DNA from: Ignelater luminosus
Lineage: Eukaryota > Arthropoda > Insecta > Coleoptera > Elateridae
Length of the DNA stretch: 64,000 nt
Reading direction: 5' to 3'
Assembly: GCA_011009095.1 (NCBI GenBank)
Contig: VTPC01005390.1
Coordinates: 62,001-126,000 of the forward strand
Shown: in pieces, positions 47,116 to 60,760 of the stretch
Layout: every line of letters starts with the position of its first letter
Position numbering within the stretch: position 1 is the stretch's first letter
The notes under the pieces: model-generated
The model's database searches: none
What the model was told of the DNA's origin: nothing
What the model saw: only the letters and a program-made list of their open reading frames with translations
Made by a program: the position numbers and the translations under genes

Positions 47116-48462
47116 GGATATAATAAACTATTATCAATTAATTTCAAATACGTAAGTAATAATTAATAGACAAAATTTTACCATGAATAACTCATTGAGT
47201 GGAAAAGCACAACTTGTACCATTCTGTTACATTATTGTAGTCAAGAATCTATTTGAATTTAATCTCTGTGGAATTTAGCAGACGTCATTAATTTTCCAGA
47301 ACAATCTTATTTTTATTCAATAAATCCCATCATTCAGGTAAATATCAATAAAACCAGTTGTAGTAAATGTTTCTAATTTATGTAAATGACTATAATGTTT
47401 CTTAGTTAGCAAACATCGTTTCTCCCCTGTTTGATTTTTGCTTTAGCAATCTTAAATTCCATCATCTACGCCTTTTTAATTGTGAAATGGAAAATTATAT
47501 TATGCAGGTCCATAAATACTTAATCCTTGAAGATCGGAAAGTTTGAACTTAATAACAGCATTTTGTCTTGTTTTTGGTAAACCCAGAATCTAGTTTTCTT
47601 ATTTCAGTAGTGAGTGTTTTTTTATAATTAGAAATATTTGTGTAAAAATAATTAGTTCTTAAATTTTAAACTAGACTTTTTTGCTTATTTTCTTTCATAA
47701 ACACCCAAAAAACCTCATTGATAGTCTCACTAACGCATTATTAATTAAACGAGGATTTCCGAGAAATTTAAAGCATTCTCGAACAGTAGACAAAATGCAG
47801 AGATGGTTGCCGTAGAAACGTTTTCTTTCGCATGGAAATATAAAGGTAAAATTTAAACAGATAATTAACATGCGGCATTCATTTAGATCGACCAAGGTCT
47901 TCAAGTTTATATTCTAGGTAAAGCAGATACAGTACCTCTCCATTTTTTAAGTTAGTTGCTTTTTGATGGTGCTCAGTGTTCCCTTAAAAGAAAATGTGAA
48001 CGAAAACTGCTGCAATTGCCACTTTTAATTTTATAAATTGCGTATTTGCTTATTGCACATATCCATTGTTTTAATTAATACATACATTTATTGAGATTTT
48101 TAGTAAGATCTGTTTGGTATTTGTTACAAAAAACGAAACCATAAATCATTTTTCTGTTTCCTGCGTTTAACTGATTGCTTTTGTGTTTTACTTCTGAGTC
48201 TGTGGTAAGAAGAAAATCAATTTTTGTTAATACAATTAATTGTTTTATCTAAGAAATTAAACCTATTTGATTAATGCTTAGTTATATTTAACATGCACAG
48301 CTATGTACCAAGTGTCTCACTAAAATGAATCTTTTTACAATTAGAGAATATAAATAACATTGTTACGACATCCTCCACAAATTAATTTAAGTAAAGAATT
48401 TAACAAAAAAATATTTAAGAGTGCTATTACTAAATACTAAATTATTGCAATGATGTCTAAGA
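47116..48462. other. AT-rich spacer
   Basis: No gene, repeat with defined ends or RNA recognised; the 69-codon minus frame at 47695-47904 shows no domain. Confidence 0.45.
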
Positions 48463-49316
48463 CATAGGGGCCGACCTTTCAAAATGTATATGGGTGCATA
48501 AATAAGCGCAAGCAACAAAATCGCCCATTGATCAAAAAACCATTAGAACGCGTTGTGAATTATGTAAAACATTCAGAAAACGGAATTTTGGAAGACGTTT
48601 CTTTAAAAATAACTACAACATATTCTGGATTATTAAAAGCTACCAAAAAAACCAAATTTAGGTCACGGTTATTTAAAAACCCCCCTAAGACATTCCGACG
48701 GTTGATTATTTGTCACAACACGTCGTGGGCTTCATCTTCATCCCATCAGCTATTCTTAGCAATCTAGTTTGTTTTAAAAATTTTGCTGTAGAAAAGTAAA
48801 GGAATAATAAATTACAATAGACTATGCCAAAATTTGAAGGTCCTATACCACTACTTGAATTTATTAAAAGTTTTCAAGTCTCTTTAAAAATCGACCAACG
48901 ACACGTTCAAACCTGTCATCAGCGGGGTTTGGATGTTTAGATAAAACCACAACGCGTTGTAGCAAATAATAAACTTACAAAACGTTATATTTTACATAGT
49001 GTTCTAGAAGCAATTTTCATGTTTGTGCTTAACATTGTTTCATGCCTTTTGTTAAGTAAAATTTGACATTACATGCCAGTGTAGAAAAAACCATTCATTT
49101 ACAGAAAATAGACGTTTTCATGCACATGAAGGTGTAGGCAAATATTTGAAAACAAAAAACATCTAAACAAGTTACAAATATGTAACAGAAAAACAAGAAA
49201 ACAAAGAAACTCATTAAATTGACTTCAGAAGAGTTTTACTTCATATGAATGCATTACAAGTGCATCACATACGGATGCACAAGCATCCATACACCCACAG
49301 AGTTCGGCGCCTATGG
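48463..49316. mobile_element. Possible decayed element with CATAGG...GCCG ends
   Basis: CATAGGGGCCGACCTTTC at 48463 and GTTCGGCGCCTATGG ending at 49316 form an imperfect inverted terminus; TATGGGTGCAT-like sequence follows inside both ends. The interior has a 79-codon frame (48528-48767) without a recognisable domain and other decayed stretches. A hAT-like origin is possible but not shown. Confidence 0.4.
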
Positions 49317-49799
49317 TGTAAGATGACATTGAGATTAATTTCATAGATAGTTATTATTTCTAAAGTGTTCATATTTAAATAACAGTTCTAGTATGTTACA
49401 ACAAACTTATAAAAAAAGATTTCTTAGGTGGTACACTTCGTATAGCCAAAAATAATCAAGTAAAAGGAAAATTACTGGAATTATAATATTAACTATTCAC
49501 TTAATTTGCATATGAACAGACAAACAGCATATGCATAAATATATTAGGCGAATGTCAAGATTCCTTTGATATATAATGCTTTTATACAGTAATTTAGAAA
49601 TAAGTAATTCATTATCATTACTTTTTTATAAGTAATCTTCTTTTCCTTGACACAACCAGGTATATTATCTTGATCCTGCGCAGAAACGAGTTTAATAAAA
49701 TAATAAAAGAAGTGGCAAGTGGTAAGAAGAAGCAGTTAACAATCTTGACTGATAAGTAACAAATTTGTTTTGCAGAAATTATTTATTGAAAGTGCAAAT

Positions 49800-52492
49800 A
49801 TGAAGATTCTGTTTATTCTAGTTTCTACACTTTTTATTCATGTCTACTCACGTATGTATATTTTATGTGAACTTACAAGTTTTTTTAAATAGTTGCTTGT
49901 GCTGATTTTGCTAATGTATGTATGTTCAAGAAATAAAGAAGTGCTGTGAAATTCAGTTGCAAATCTCGCCCTATATTTTAAATCATCTGGTACGTACTAA
50001 CTGTTGAAGATAACTGACGTAAAAGCATCTAAAAAAATGAATGCATCTGTTGAAAATTAATATTTTGGCAGAAAACTTATCAAGGTATTGCACAATTTTT
50101 GAACTACGTTGAGAAATAATGTTCAATACAAGACGGTTAATAAAAAAAGTATTCCCTGGTTCTACTAAATCATATGATATCTAATAAATTTATTATTCAA
50201 GCTCAAAATTATTGTTTGCGATTCTAACCTAACTTTATACAGAGTGTCGCTGAAACGAATAGAATAACTCATAAATTTTCGAATCCCAGATTTATTTATT
50301 GTTCAATTTTGTGAACTCACAATCCAGACGTCAACAATTAACAGGTCAAGGTTAGCGTATTGAACTGGGTCAAACGAGGTCTTTAGAAAGGGGCCTGGTT
50401 TGTTTTGTTGCCTTTTAGAGACCGAATCTCATGTAAATTGTCAACTAGAACTTAATGTCCATAGTAAGAAATTCTAACTTACTTTTTAATCGAACTATTG
50501 CCTTGAAGTTAATTATGTATTGTTTATGTCATGAAACTAATTTAGTAGTCAATAAACATTTAAAAGCTCAATTAGCGGAATCTGTTATTAATCAAAATTT
50601 AGGCTCCTGCCAGTTTCTCTAGGGAAAACGAATGGCAATTATAGCATTTTATGTACTATGCAAGTAGTTGTTTAGAGTTAGCATTCTTGTAAACAAGTGA
50701 CAACTTTTCTAAATTATTCGTTTAAAATGTCATATGGAACCAGAAACCACACAGCTAGGAGAAAATTTAAATTTATTGATGTAATTTAAATTTAGGAACG
50801 TGCATTTGTTTTAACTAATTTGTTAAACTTTCCTCTAAGGTAGTTGGCAATTCAATTATTTGGAAGGTAAAAGGTCCTCAAAGGATTTTTGTGCGACTTG
50901 ACCTGCGTAATAAAATGATTGTATTTTATTCTGTTTTGGCTTGTTTTATTAATTTCTCGATTCCGGTCGAAGAATTCTAGTGCTCCTAATCGATTATGAG
51001 ATATTATGTTTTCCTGCAATCCCACTTCACTTGAGAGCTAGTTTTAAAAATAAAATAAATTAACATTAGTTTTTATACCATACTGTTATTAACTTATTTT
51101 ATTACATTAAGTAATTACTATCAAGATTTTTTGATAACCGACTTTTTCCAGAACACAGAAAAAATGACAAATGCAAAACACCTACCGATCGTGATGGATT
51201 ATGCATACCAGTACTAGACTGTCATGCACTAACACCGCTAATCCTAGCAGCAAAGGAGAATAAAACTGCCGGCGAGATTGCCCGAAAATATCAGTGTGGT
51301 TATGAAAATGTTCCTTTGGTGTGCTGTGACGTACATGCAACTCCTCCTGTTGAAAAGCCGATTGTATTAAACGATTTCTCTTCTCCCGATTTGCCAGATA
51401 GATCGGTGTGTGGTGTGAACCCGCCAGAGACCGAGAAAATATGGGGAGGACGGCCAACTCTATTAGACGAATTTACCTGGGTCGCTGCTCTAGAGTATAT
51501 AAAAAGAGAAGATAATACAAATGTTGGCATTCAGTGTGGTGGATCTTTGATAAACGATAGATGGGTGGTAACTGCCGCACATTGTATTTTGAATAAAGAA
51601 GTTAAAATGTGAGTTATTAAAGAATTTTGTTTTAAATGTTTAGTGCCTATTAGTATCAAGTACATTACGTTATATCAAATCGTAGATCTAAAGTGAGGTT
51701 AGGAGAATGGAATATTAAAACAGATCCAGACTGCTTTGAACATGACCCAAACGATGTAGAATGCGCAGATAAAGTGCAAATATTTGACGTAGAGAAGGAA
51801 ATTTCCCACGAATATTATATCAGACGAGATTCCAGCAATGACATTGGGTTACTTAAATTAAATCGAGTTGTCACATATTCGAGTAAGAATTTTTCAAATA
51901 AAACACAAAACAGAAACTGATTATATATTGACATTCTTCTTTCAGACTATATACGCCCAGTTTGTTTGCCACCACCAGGTTTGCCGCTTCCCGAACTCAA
52001 CAGCTACATGACGGTTGTTGGATGGGGATTGACTGAAAAAGGTGAGATTCAATAATTTGCAATATCATAATAATAAATAATACATATATTGAGAAACCCA
52101 CGTATTCCATTATTTTGCCATTGCATGTCGTATCTCTTATTAAATATACTTATATTTTAGACATTACATCAAACATTAAGTTAAGGGTAGAAGTGCCATT
52201 GGTTTCTAATAGAATATGTAGGGACGCACTTCCATCCAAGCCTATTAGTAGAAACCACTATTGTGCTGGTGGAGAACACGGTAAAGATGCCTGCCGTGGT
52301 GATTCGGGTGGACCTTTAATGAGAACGTTTCAGAAGAGTTCAGATGACCAAGAACAGTGGTTTTTAGAAGGTATTGTCGGATCTGGTGTTGGCTGTGCTC
52401 GTCAAGGCAAGCCTGGTATTTATATTCGAGTTACTCAATACACCAAGTGGATAATAGATAAATTGGCCGAAGACAGAAAGAAGAATCCCTAA
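49800..52492 (+). CDS. Clip-domain serine protease SP3 (complete)
   Basis: Secreted trypsin-like zymogen of 377 residues. Exons: 49800-49851, 51152-51608, 51686-51882, 51946-52041 and 52161-52492, all GT-AG with matching phases. The 52-nt first exon encodes the signal peptide MKILFILVSTLFIHVYS. The clip domain has six cysteines at about residues 25, 35, 41, 66, 75 and 76. A linker leads to the predicted cleavage PETEK|IWGG, after Lys, with Trp in the second position of the new N-terminus. Triad: TAAHC, SNDIGLL, GDSGGPL; KDACRGDSGG puts Asp in the S1 pocket. The loop DC...VECADK supplies the CLIPB-type extra disulphide. It shares domain order, exon phases and motifs with SP4, 10 kb downstream, so the two arose by tandem duplication. 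The role in a specific cascade is inference from the family. Confidence 0.93.
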
Positions 52493-52832
52493 TGCGGTGA
52501 TACAATAAACAGTAATGGAGAGAGAAGACAACCATTTTTATACATAATATTATTATTAAGTGGTGTGTATTTTTTATTATCTTGTGATGTAAATAATTTT
52601 ATCTCCAAACGTATTAAATTAATATACGCTTAGTCCATACAAGTCTTTAAAATCACGTACAAATAGTACTTTTTACAGAATTAATCAACAAAGTGAAATG
52701 AAATATCAAAGTTTCAGATTTATTTCTAGATAAACTACCTGTAAATTAGCATCAGTTTTAGGAATTCTACTGGGTGTCAGTAAGACATAGGGTATCCTTA
52801 TTTTTCAAATAATTTCTCAGAAACGAGAAATA

Positions 52833-53099
52833 AAAGAGTGATTGTTAATGTTTGAGGATGGTTTGAATTTGGCGTCACATTTAAATTATTCTCATGTTGG
52901 CACTACTTGTTTACTTTTTGCAAATCTGTCAAATCTGTGTTGTTTACAAAGTATAATAACAAACAATACTATATAACCTTAAAAAAGATAGATTATATTA
53001 TTTGACAGACTGCAAAAAGTAAACAAGTAATGCCAACATGAAAATAACTTAAATGTGGCGCCAAATTCAAACCATCCTCACTCATTTACAATCACTCTG
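52833..53099. mobile_element. Short MITE, 267 bp
   Basis: The left arm AGAGTGATTGTTAATG and the following GAGGATGGTTTGAATTTGGC pair with the right arm, whose reverse complement begins CAGAGTGATTGTAAATGAG. The arms are about 100 bp at high similarity. The right end is flanked by TA (53100-53101) and the left by TA (52831-52832), though the first left bases are altered. Likely a Tc1/mariner-derived MITE about 340 bp past the SP3 stop. Confidence 0.75.
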
Positions 53100-56000
53100 T
53101 ATAGTCACTAAATTCTGTTACATCAAGCAATTATTATTTTTTTTACCACTTTTTGTTTAGCCGGAACTGACATCAACTTTTAAATGTTGGATGGAATACC
53201 CGGTATATTCTTAGATATCCAAATCAGAATTAAATCTTAAGTTAAATGGTACCATATTTGTCTTTTATTTTGCTTGGGTAAAAGTTCTATTAATTTATTA
53301 CGTATTTCCCTAAAAGGTTGAGAGCGCTAGCGGACGTTCTCTAGATCGTCTACATATATTTCTGGAACGCCGACTATTACTGATTCTGATCAGGGAAACA
53401 GTTAGAATAATGCAATTATATCTGAAAAATACTAAAGTTGTCAATACTGTCGCAATTTTTAAAAATTGCAGCAAGGATTGTAACATAGATGATGTTGTAA
53501 ATTCCTTACTAAAAGTAAATCATTTACAGGCGGTCATGAAGGCTTCTAGATGGATATTGAATAATTTTTGGTTAAAAAAACTATTACTTGAACAAAATTT
53601 TAATTCTGACTTTAAATATATGCATCAATATACAGAGTGTTTTATTTTATATTTTAAGATTGATGCTGATTTTCTACTAAATCGAAAGTGACAAAAGATT
53701 AACAGTGAAATTTAATAACTGTATCACACCTACACCTTCCAAGTTTTATACTTTTTATACTAAGAAATAATCGTTAGGAGTGCCCCTAGTTCATTGACAT
53801 CCAATACTCTTATATCTCAAACTTTAAGCTTTATTAAAATCAATCAAGTAATACAGGAACAAGGAAGCATTTGTCAGCTATCGTAAACACATGTCCAACT
53901 TCATATGACTATATGCGCTGAATAAAGACAATACAAAAGTCAGTGAGATTTTCTAAGTCAATATTGTCATTAGTTGATTGTTTTTCTTATCGAAACATGA
54001 AAACATGACCACTCAAGTTTACGAGAATTTTGGATTTTCTACTGCTTTCTAACTACCTCAGGCTTTTTCGACACTGTCAGTCAAGAAAACAAAACTTGAA
54101 TTTCTCTTATGTTTTTCAATTCATTTATATCGGCAATGAAAGGTAATGTAGGTAAAAGTAAAAGGGATAAATTATAAAAATGTACATATTTTCAGTAAAA
54201 ATTAATACACTATAGAAAGAAAATTTAACAACTAGATTAAAATATTGAGAGTGGAAAATAACTTCCTAAGAACAAGATTGAGCATCAGCTTTTTTTGTAT
54301 GTAAATATACTAAAAATTTAAACATAACGACAATAACCGTTTTCTTTAAGTTATGATTACATTACAATAGCATAATGGGTCGTTTCTGCCAGTTTCAATT
54401 AAACTAACTAGGATAAACGCCCCAAAATCCGTCTGGTTACAGCAACTCACCGCCTAATGAATTATTGTTTTATAAATAAATTATAGCGGCTTAAATATCT
54501 GTGATTTTTAGTTCTATGTTACCTACTGTTCTTGATTCTAAGTATTATGTTGCATTTATTCTAAATAAATAAAAATTATGTGTCAATTATTAACTTTAAA
54601 TTACTCTCGGAAGGTGCGATTATACTAAGACGAGAAATTCTTGCATTCTAGATAAATTTAGGCATTGTTTTTAACATATTTGTGAATGTTTTTATTTGTT
54701 AAATCAGAACAGTACCCCTTCTTCATACTGAATACAAAGAACCGGGAATTTCCATCAAACAAATATCGAAAATAAATGGATGGATCGCTTACTGGTACAA
54801 AATGCGCATTTCAATAAATTATTTTTTTAAAATATAAAACTAAACATTTTTTAACTTTTGATGATAGGTATTATATTGTTTAGTTTTAAATTTAAACAAG
54901 TTTGAATTCCAAATGTTGGTTAGGTGGCGGGGTATTGGTGCTTTTACCCAATAACTAAAATTAAAAATAATTGAGGTTGGGTTCTAGTTAAATTTAAGTG
55001 AAGCCGGTGCAAATAGTCTATAATAAATTAAATTCAAATATTTTTATTCAATATTAAATAAATTCATACTGAATATTACCTTGCAATAAATAGAAATGTC
55101 TACACAGCGAATTGGTTTAGCAAGATTAAGAGTGCGCTTTTAAATTTTTTCAGAATACAAGGTATTTAAGTTATCACTACGGTTAACCAGATAAGTAGTG
55201 AAAAAAGTACACTAAAAATGCCATAAAAATTCAGTAATATACAGGGTGTCCCGTAAATGCCAATAAAGCTTCAGCTAAACATCTTTTATGAGTGCTTATT
55301 GCAAATCTGCAAAAAGAGAATTTCTCCTCGGCTAAGTTTTCTTGTACAGGTGGTCAGAAGTTAACACTAAATAAACAGGAACCAAAGAATCAAATCCAAA
55401 TCAAGCCATTACTAATTCAACAAAGGAATTTGTTGAAATAACAATTACCCCTGATAAAGCAGCGAACTGTTAAGTTTCCCATTTTGAAAATGCTGTTAAA
55501 AATTGAATTCTTACCAAAAAAGATAGATATGACAAACATGCAAGTCTTGGATCTACTGATAAATGCGATGAAATTAGTTACCAGCAAGTCAAAGTAAAAA
55601 TTTACGTAGCACGAGCCACGTTTCTAGTGTTCAAGTGTCACATGTGGCAAAGTCTTATTGTGATGACCAGTTCAGCTCTAAATGTTAAAGATTTGCCTGA
55701 TACTTACAAATTATAGTAGGCTCATAATAAAACATTAATATTTTTTCTGATTTTGATAAGAAAAGTAACATTTTTAATAACTGCTTAATATTACGAAACG
55801 TCGTTCATTTTCTAGCTAGTTACGAAATGGTTTCCATTACCTAACTGATTAGGAATTATCTTTTGGTATCTGATTAGTTCATAAAAAGATACAGAAACGA
55901 TAGTAATGTCATTTAGAAGTAGTACTATCAAAGCAAATTCTATCAATTATACGAAAAAAATATTTGATTATTTTTGGAGGAAATTCACTCACGATTTCAT

Positions 56001-58664
56001 TACTATGTATTAATATTATTTTTATTGTGAATTGCTGTAAAGTAAGTCTTACATGAAATCCTTAAGTTTTATAAATCGATTTAAGAGCTTCTTATCCAAT
56101 TTCATATGAAATACGTTGGGAAAAGCCCCTTTGGGTGACTCGTCATGGAACATAAGGCTTTTCCTAACTGGTTACATAAATAGTGATTAGATAAATCTAG
56201 ATAATAATTTTAATTTGTAGTAGTAAGATAACCGTAAATCGTACAAACAATTAATAATAATATTTCAAATAAGTATACTATTAAATATGTAAGATAGTAA
56301 TTAAATTATATTAGTAGGTCGATGCTAAACAGCAATTTGTTTTATTTTGTAACAGTAAATAACAGTAATAAACGAAAAAAACTGGGTGTGAATTGTAGGC
56401 TGTCATAAACAACGGCAACTTTTATTAATGTGGTTTTTGGTTTTTTTTCTTTAATTCTGGGACATTGTGTGTGCTATTAGATCATAAACAATTTTAAGTT
56501 TGATTGCCGCATCACAATGCAGGTATGTTTAAATCAGAATTGGTATATTAGCAAATTGCCATCAATGGTTACTCTGAACTAATGCGAGTCCTGCGTTTAT
56601 AGATCTTGCGACCAATACATCACCAGTATTAAAAATAGATAGTTACATCTACAACAGCCAAGCTTTGGAACAAACCTGCCGCAATCGCGGTCAAGTATCT
56701 ACATACCCGTACTATAGCTGCAAAGTGTACATCACCGTAATTGGCACGAGCCTGGTGATCCTTCGCCTTATCGAACTTCCGAATTACAGGATCCATCAGC
56801 AGGATCGAAAACGTCCAAAATTCGGACGTCGCCGCACGAATAATACAGGTAGGATATATCTTTTATTCACCCTTTCATCACTGATTGTGAATTGCTAGCT
56901 CAATTCAGAAGCTCCGTCTCTTTTTAAAATTTAAATTATGTTGAAAGTATATACTTTACTGTATTTCTTAATAACATTTAGACTAAAATTTTGAATATTT
57001 CGTAAACTGAGGGCCAGTACTAGCCTGCAGGTGTTTTTCTGATTGTATTCTATATTGACTTACATAACAAAAATTAATTGAAGACCTATTGATATCATAC
57101 CTTCATGATTATTGAACTATTTAATTTTTTGTAATAAACCAGTTTCCTCTAAGTTGTTGGTGATTTAATAACGACAATTAAACTTTCGTTTCCTAATTTC
57201 TGAAGGTATCAAAATGTTTTGCTTTCAAATTAGATAGTGCTCAACTTAACATAGGTAAACAGAAACAATTAGCCGACGCCTGAGCTCTCCGACGTATTGG
57301 CTGTCGTTCCTTACATTATTTCACAGTTTTACGGACCTCTTTAAGATAAAGCTCCATAAGAGTAAAGAAAAAAGAAAAAAGTGTAAAAATTTTATTGATA
57401 ATTTATAAAATAAAGTATTTTTTAATATCTAGAGGCAGGTTGGAGGAAGATTCGCTTAGATTGCCACGAAAAATCTATGTGTAGGTCTGCGTAAATACAC
57501 CAAAATATCTTTCACCCTCGCTACATAAATTGTAATCCATTTACAGTTTACATCAAAGGCTTTACTTCTAAATGTAATTGCTGATAAAAGAAACTTATGC
57601 AGCATTGGAACTCATTTTTCAAAGTTTATAACTTACTGCTGTACGTTATTCAAGCCATTTATACCGCTTGAATGGGTATGTTATACCAACACAAAAATTC
57701 GTAAAAGTAAACAAGAAGGAATTATATTTTAAATGAGTGGAAATAAGATAATACGTATCAACAAAATTCCACTCGTCAGGACATTTCTCAAAATAAACTT
57801 AAAAAGCAGGCTGCTAACTACGTGCGTTACTAAATTATGATAAAAGAGTTACATACAAAAATATTAGTTAATTTTTAGTTTAGGTCATAACTCTACTATC
57901 GCACTGCGTATGTGACCGATGTCATTTTAAAAAATAAGCCTAATTTTATTTAACTCACACCTAGTCAGGTAAAGAGATTTTACTGCATTATAATTGCAGT
58001 CAAGTTTATATGTAAGCAATAAACATTGTTACGGATTACACCTCTTAATGACATAGGCACCACGGTGGCTTAACTATTTTATTCTAGAGTGTAATCTATC
58101 AGTTGTTTTCAAGTCTGACAAATAATGTCTTTTTCATTCTTCTTTGACAATGTCTGTGTGTACTACTATTGCTGACTTTACCTTTGTCACTAATAGGGAA
58201 AACCCAACTGGGTAACGACTCCATCTATAAATAATAGAGGAGCGCATCTTTTACAGAGGCCAACGGCTTGCTTTGATTGCTCCACTTTGAACACTTGAAA
58301 GTACACGTAAAAGCAAGGTGACCGGTTCGACTTGACCTCTTCTTCCATCGAGTCCACAGTCCACATCTATCAAGAAAAACTAATTAGCAGGTAATGTTTC
58401 CAAATTCTTCTCCATGTAAGAAATCATGATATTGAGATTGTCGTCGAGTATAAAAAAGTTTCAAGGCTGTGGTCGTAGTAGCTTATGAATTAATAACAAG
58501 ATTCTATAAAGGTTTGTCTCACCATGAAAGTTTCTTAAAATGATGGCCTCGTATATGTTGACATCAGATTGGTAAATAGAAGTAATACAGACATTACCTT
58601 CGTAGAAATTGTTATTTGTAGGTCAAACTACAGTGCAGTTGATTCCTGTAGGTTTATTAATCTA
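53100..58664. other. Long spacer between SP3 and the M1 copy
   Basis: About 5.5 kb, AT-rich. Isolated transposon-end-like sequence TACAGGGTGTCCCGTAAATG occurs near 55241 without a partner; a similar orphan, TACAGAGTGTCGCTGAAACG, lies in SP3 intron 1 near 50238. The open frame 53410-53691 has no domain. A GC-richer open stretch at 56603-56848 is listed separately. The 58190-58400 stretch is less AT-rich but unrecognised. Confidence 0.45.
56603..56848 (+). other. Exon-like open segment of unknown identity
   Basis: The + frame is open from 56578 to 56898 without an ATG. A possible acceptor (TTTATAG ending 56602) and a good donor (AATACAG|GTAGGA at 56848-56849) frame a GC-richer segment encoding a Cys/Tyr- and Arg-containing peptide (for example CRNRGQVSTYPYYSCKVYIT). 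No domain is recognised, no partner exon was found, and the antisense strand is also partly open. It could be an isolated exon, a TE fragment or chance. Confidence 0.25.
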
Positions 58665-59162
58665 CAGTGTATCCAAGATCTTGGAAACGGTAAGAGATAC
58701 AGTATCGGTTAAATTTGGCTATTTATAGGACCTTTTTGTTGGCCTTTGCAAAATCTAGATATCTTGGATACATCATGAGAATCGCGACGACAAGAGCTAT
58801 TCAAAACAATTTTCAATTGTTTTTCCACCTATTAAAAAAAATGAGGTTGATAATGGTTACTCGAAACCGAAACGTTGTACAGGAATTTTGTTAGAGTATT
58901 TTAATAGAGAACAAAAAGTGGCAATGGAAGAGTGGTTTTAGTTTTCCGATATCTCTTCAAATAAAGGAAAGAAAAAATAATCACGAAAATCGAGAAATCT
59001 ACTTTTTTTAAAATATCTCTGAAAGTATCCAAGATATCTAGATTTTGCAAACGCCAACAAAAAGGTCCTATAAATAGCCAACTCTCATCCAATTTAACCG
59101 ATGCCGTATCTCTTACCGTTTCCAAGATCCCCAAGCTGTACATCCTTATCTTGGACACACTG
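58665..59162. mobile_element. TA-flanked MITE, family M1 copy 2
   Basis: Ends CAGTGTATCCAAGATC and CTTATCTTGGACACACTG, each flanked by TA (58663-58664, 59163-59164). The inverted arms share GGAAACGGTAAGAGATACAG, ATTTGGCTATTTATAGGACC and GCAAAATCTAGATATCTTGG with their partners. The arm order matches the intron MITE of SP2 (GAAATTGTAAAAGATACAAA, GGTTAAATTAGAAAAGATTT, GGCTATTTTG), so both belong to one family. The short minus frame at 58901-59158 is the arm itself, not a gene. Confidence 0.8.
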
Positions 59163-59919
59163 TATATCAGAGCTCGGCTATTAGGGAGTTTTTATTTTGT
59201 GGATATCACATGATGTTAGAATTTCGGTTCTTAGCAAAGGCCATGACGACTGTATTTGTTACCATAAGGACTGTTTTAGTTTTATTACTTTTACTTATTT
59301 TTGATTGTATTCAAGAAGTTTTGTAGTTTATGATGAATAGTGATCTAAGGCGCTGCCATCTTGATCCGGTGAAAGTGTTGATAAGTTTTGTCCTTTTGAA
59401 TAGATTTAAGACACTGTTGAGGAAAATGTCGCATGTTAATCAATTTCTCAAAAATGTTTAGATTAAGTCTAGGCATTGATTTTGGTGTCCTCAGTCTTCA
59501 TCAGATGTTTTATACTACCCGCAATTTGAATAGAACTACGGTAAAGTTTTTAGTTCTGAATATTTAAAGGTTTACTCAATTTAGTGCAGGGAATAGAGAC
59601 TTGCGAAAGGCTATGTAGTTCTAACTTTTGGATACGTTGTGTATATCAGTGCTCTAGTGAAAAACACAAGTTTTCGACCCCGTCGCGCCTGTGCGGGCGC
59701 CGTGGAGCCCCAATAACCATCAAAATTCCGGACTTTTTTCTGTTTCTCGATAATATTTTGTATCAATGCATTATAGAGGAAAAACTTTTTGTTAAACGTT
59801 GTAGAGCATTAACTTTGCTACAACTTTTGTATAAAAAATGATTTTAAAAAACGATTACCAATTTTTCGTAAAAATAATACGTTTTTCAGAGTTTTGATTT
59901 TTTTAAAATAGTTTTATTA

Positions 59920-60003
59920 GTAATAATAGTAATAAATGATATTAGTAATAATAATAATATCATTTATTATTATTATTAATATTAATAATAATAATAATAA
60001 TAT
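59920..60003. repeat. TAA/ATT palindromic microsatellite
   Basis: Runs of TAATAATAG, then (ATT)n and (TAA)n in opposite orientation, forming a long self-complementary AT tract just before the element's coding part. Likely a hairpin-forming simple repeat. Confidence 0.8.
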
Positions 60004-60004
60004 A

Positions 60005-60760
60005 ATGTTAATTTCACATAAATGGATTGATATAAATCAAAATATTAATCATGAAACCCGATGGGCAATTGAAATAGCAACATTAAAATGGAAAGATGAA
60101 GGAGCCGACCTAATAGCCGTCCAAGCCTCTGCTCTTCATAGGGGGGACATTGGTTTGCTAGTTCTTTTGACAAGTTTAGCTCAACATCTCCCCATTTATT
60201 TCCGAAAACCTCGAAAAGGTAATACTCTTGAAACGTTGTTCTCCGTATCATTCTACAAATACCCAGTACCTGAAAATCTTGTTCTTCACACTTTGAATGG
60301 GTGTGACACCACGGCTTCCCTGTACGGTTTTGGTAAAACCAAATTCTGCACTCTGTTCCAGAACAAACCAGCATTGCATGAACTTGCAACCATCGTCAGG
60401 TATCCTGATCTCTGAGGCAGAGAAACGTATAGTTCTTCATCTTTATGGTGGTGACAAGGCAACAACATTAGGTACTTTACGTTATCAGTTCTTCCCCAAA
60501 TCTGCCACTGGCAGCAAGTTCAATCTTGCAAAGCTGCCACCGACACAGGATGCTGCTATGTACCATGTCTTCCGCACGTATCACCAAGTTCAAACATGGA
60601 TGAGCAAAATGAAAAACCCTCTGGACAGGGGATGGAGAAAAGACAGTAAAGGACTTGTTCCTATTAAAACCGCCAGGGACCCAGTTCCTCAGTCAACTCT
60701 GACTTTTATTTCCTGCCACAAGTTTGCCCAGAGCAGTGTTTACAAATGATAGAGCACCTG
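60005..60760 (+). pseudogene. Frameshifted TE-associated protein
   Basis: The first frame, from the ATG at 60005 to 60415, includes ADLIAVQASALHRGDIGLLV, LHTLNGCDTTASLYGFGKTK and LHELATIV. A shift near 60390-60415 leads to a second frame ending at 60749 with EAEKRIVLHLYGGDKATT, TLGTLRYQFFPKS, LPPTQDAAMYHVFRTYHQVQ and a GW...KGLVPIKTA tail. I know the GCDTT...YGGDK...LPPT...HAFRTYHQV order from a family of repeated, uncharacterised animal proteins usually tied to mobile elements. It is followed by stops, and the N-terminal portion is missing. Not functional as it stands. Confidence 0.6.

Noticed and set aside
53410..53691. 93-codon frame as a small gene
   Set aside because: Asn/Lys-rich composition as expected of AT-rich non-coding DNA; no domain or promoter evidence.
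58901..59158. 85-codon minus frame as a gene
   Set aside because: It coincides with one arm of the M1 MITE and is mirrored by the other arm.
60045..60468. Minus-strand frames opposite the TE-associated protein
   Set aside because: The plus-strand reading carries the recognisable motifs; the minus frames are shadows.
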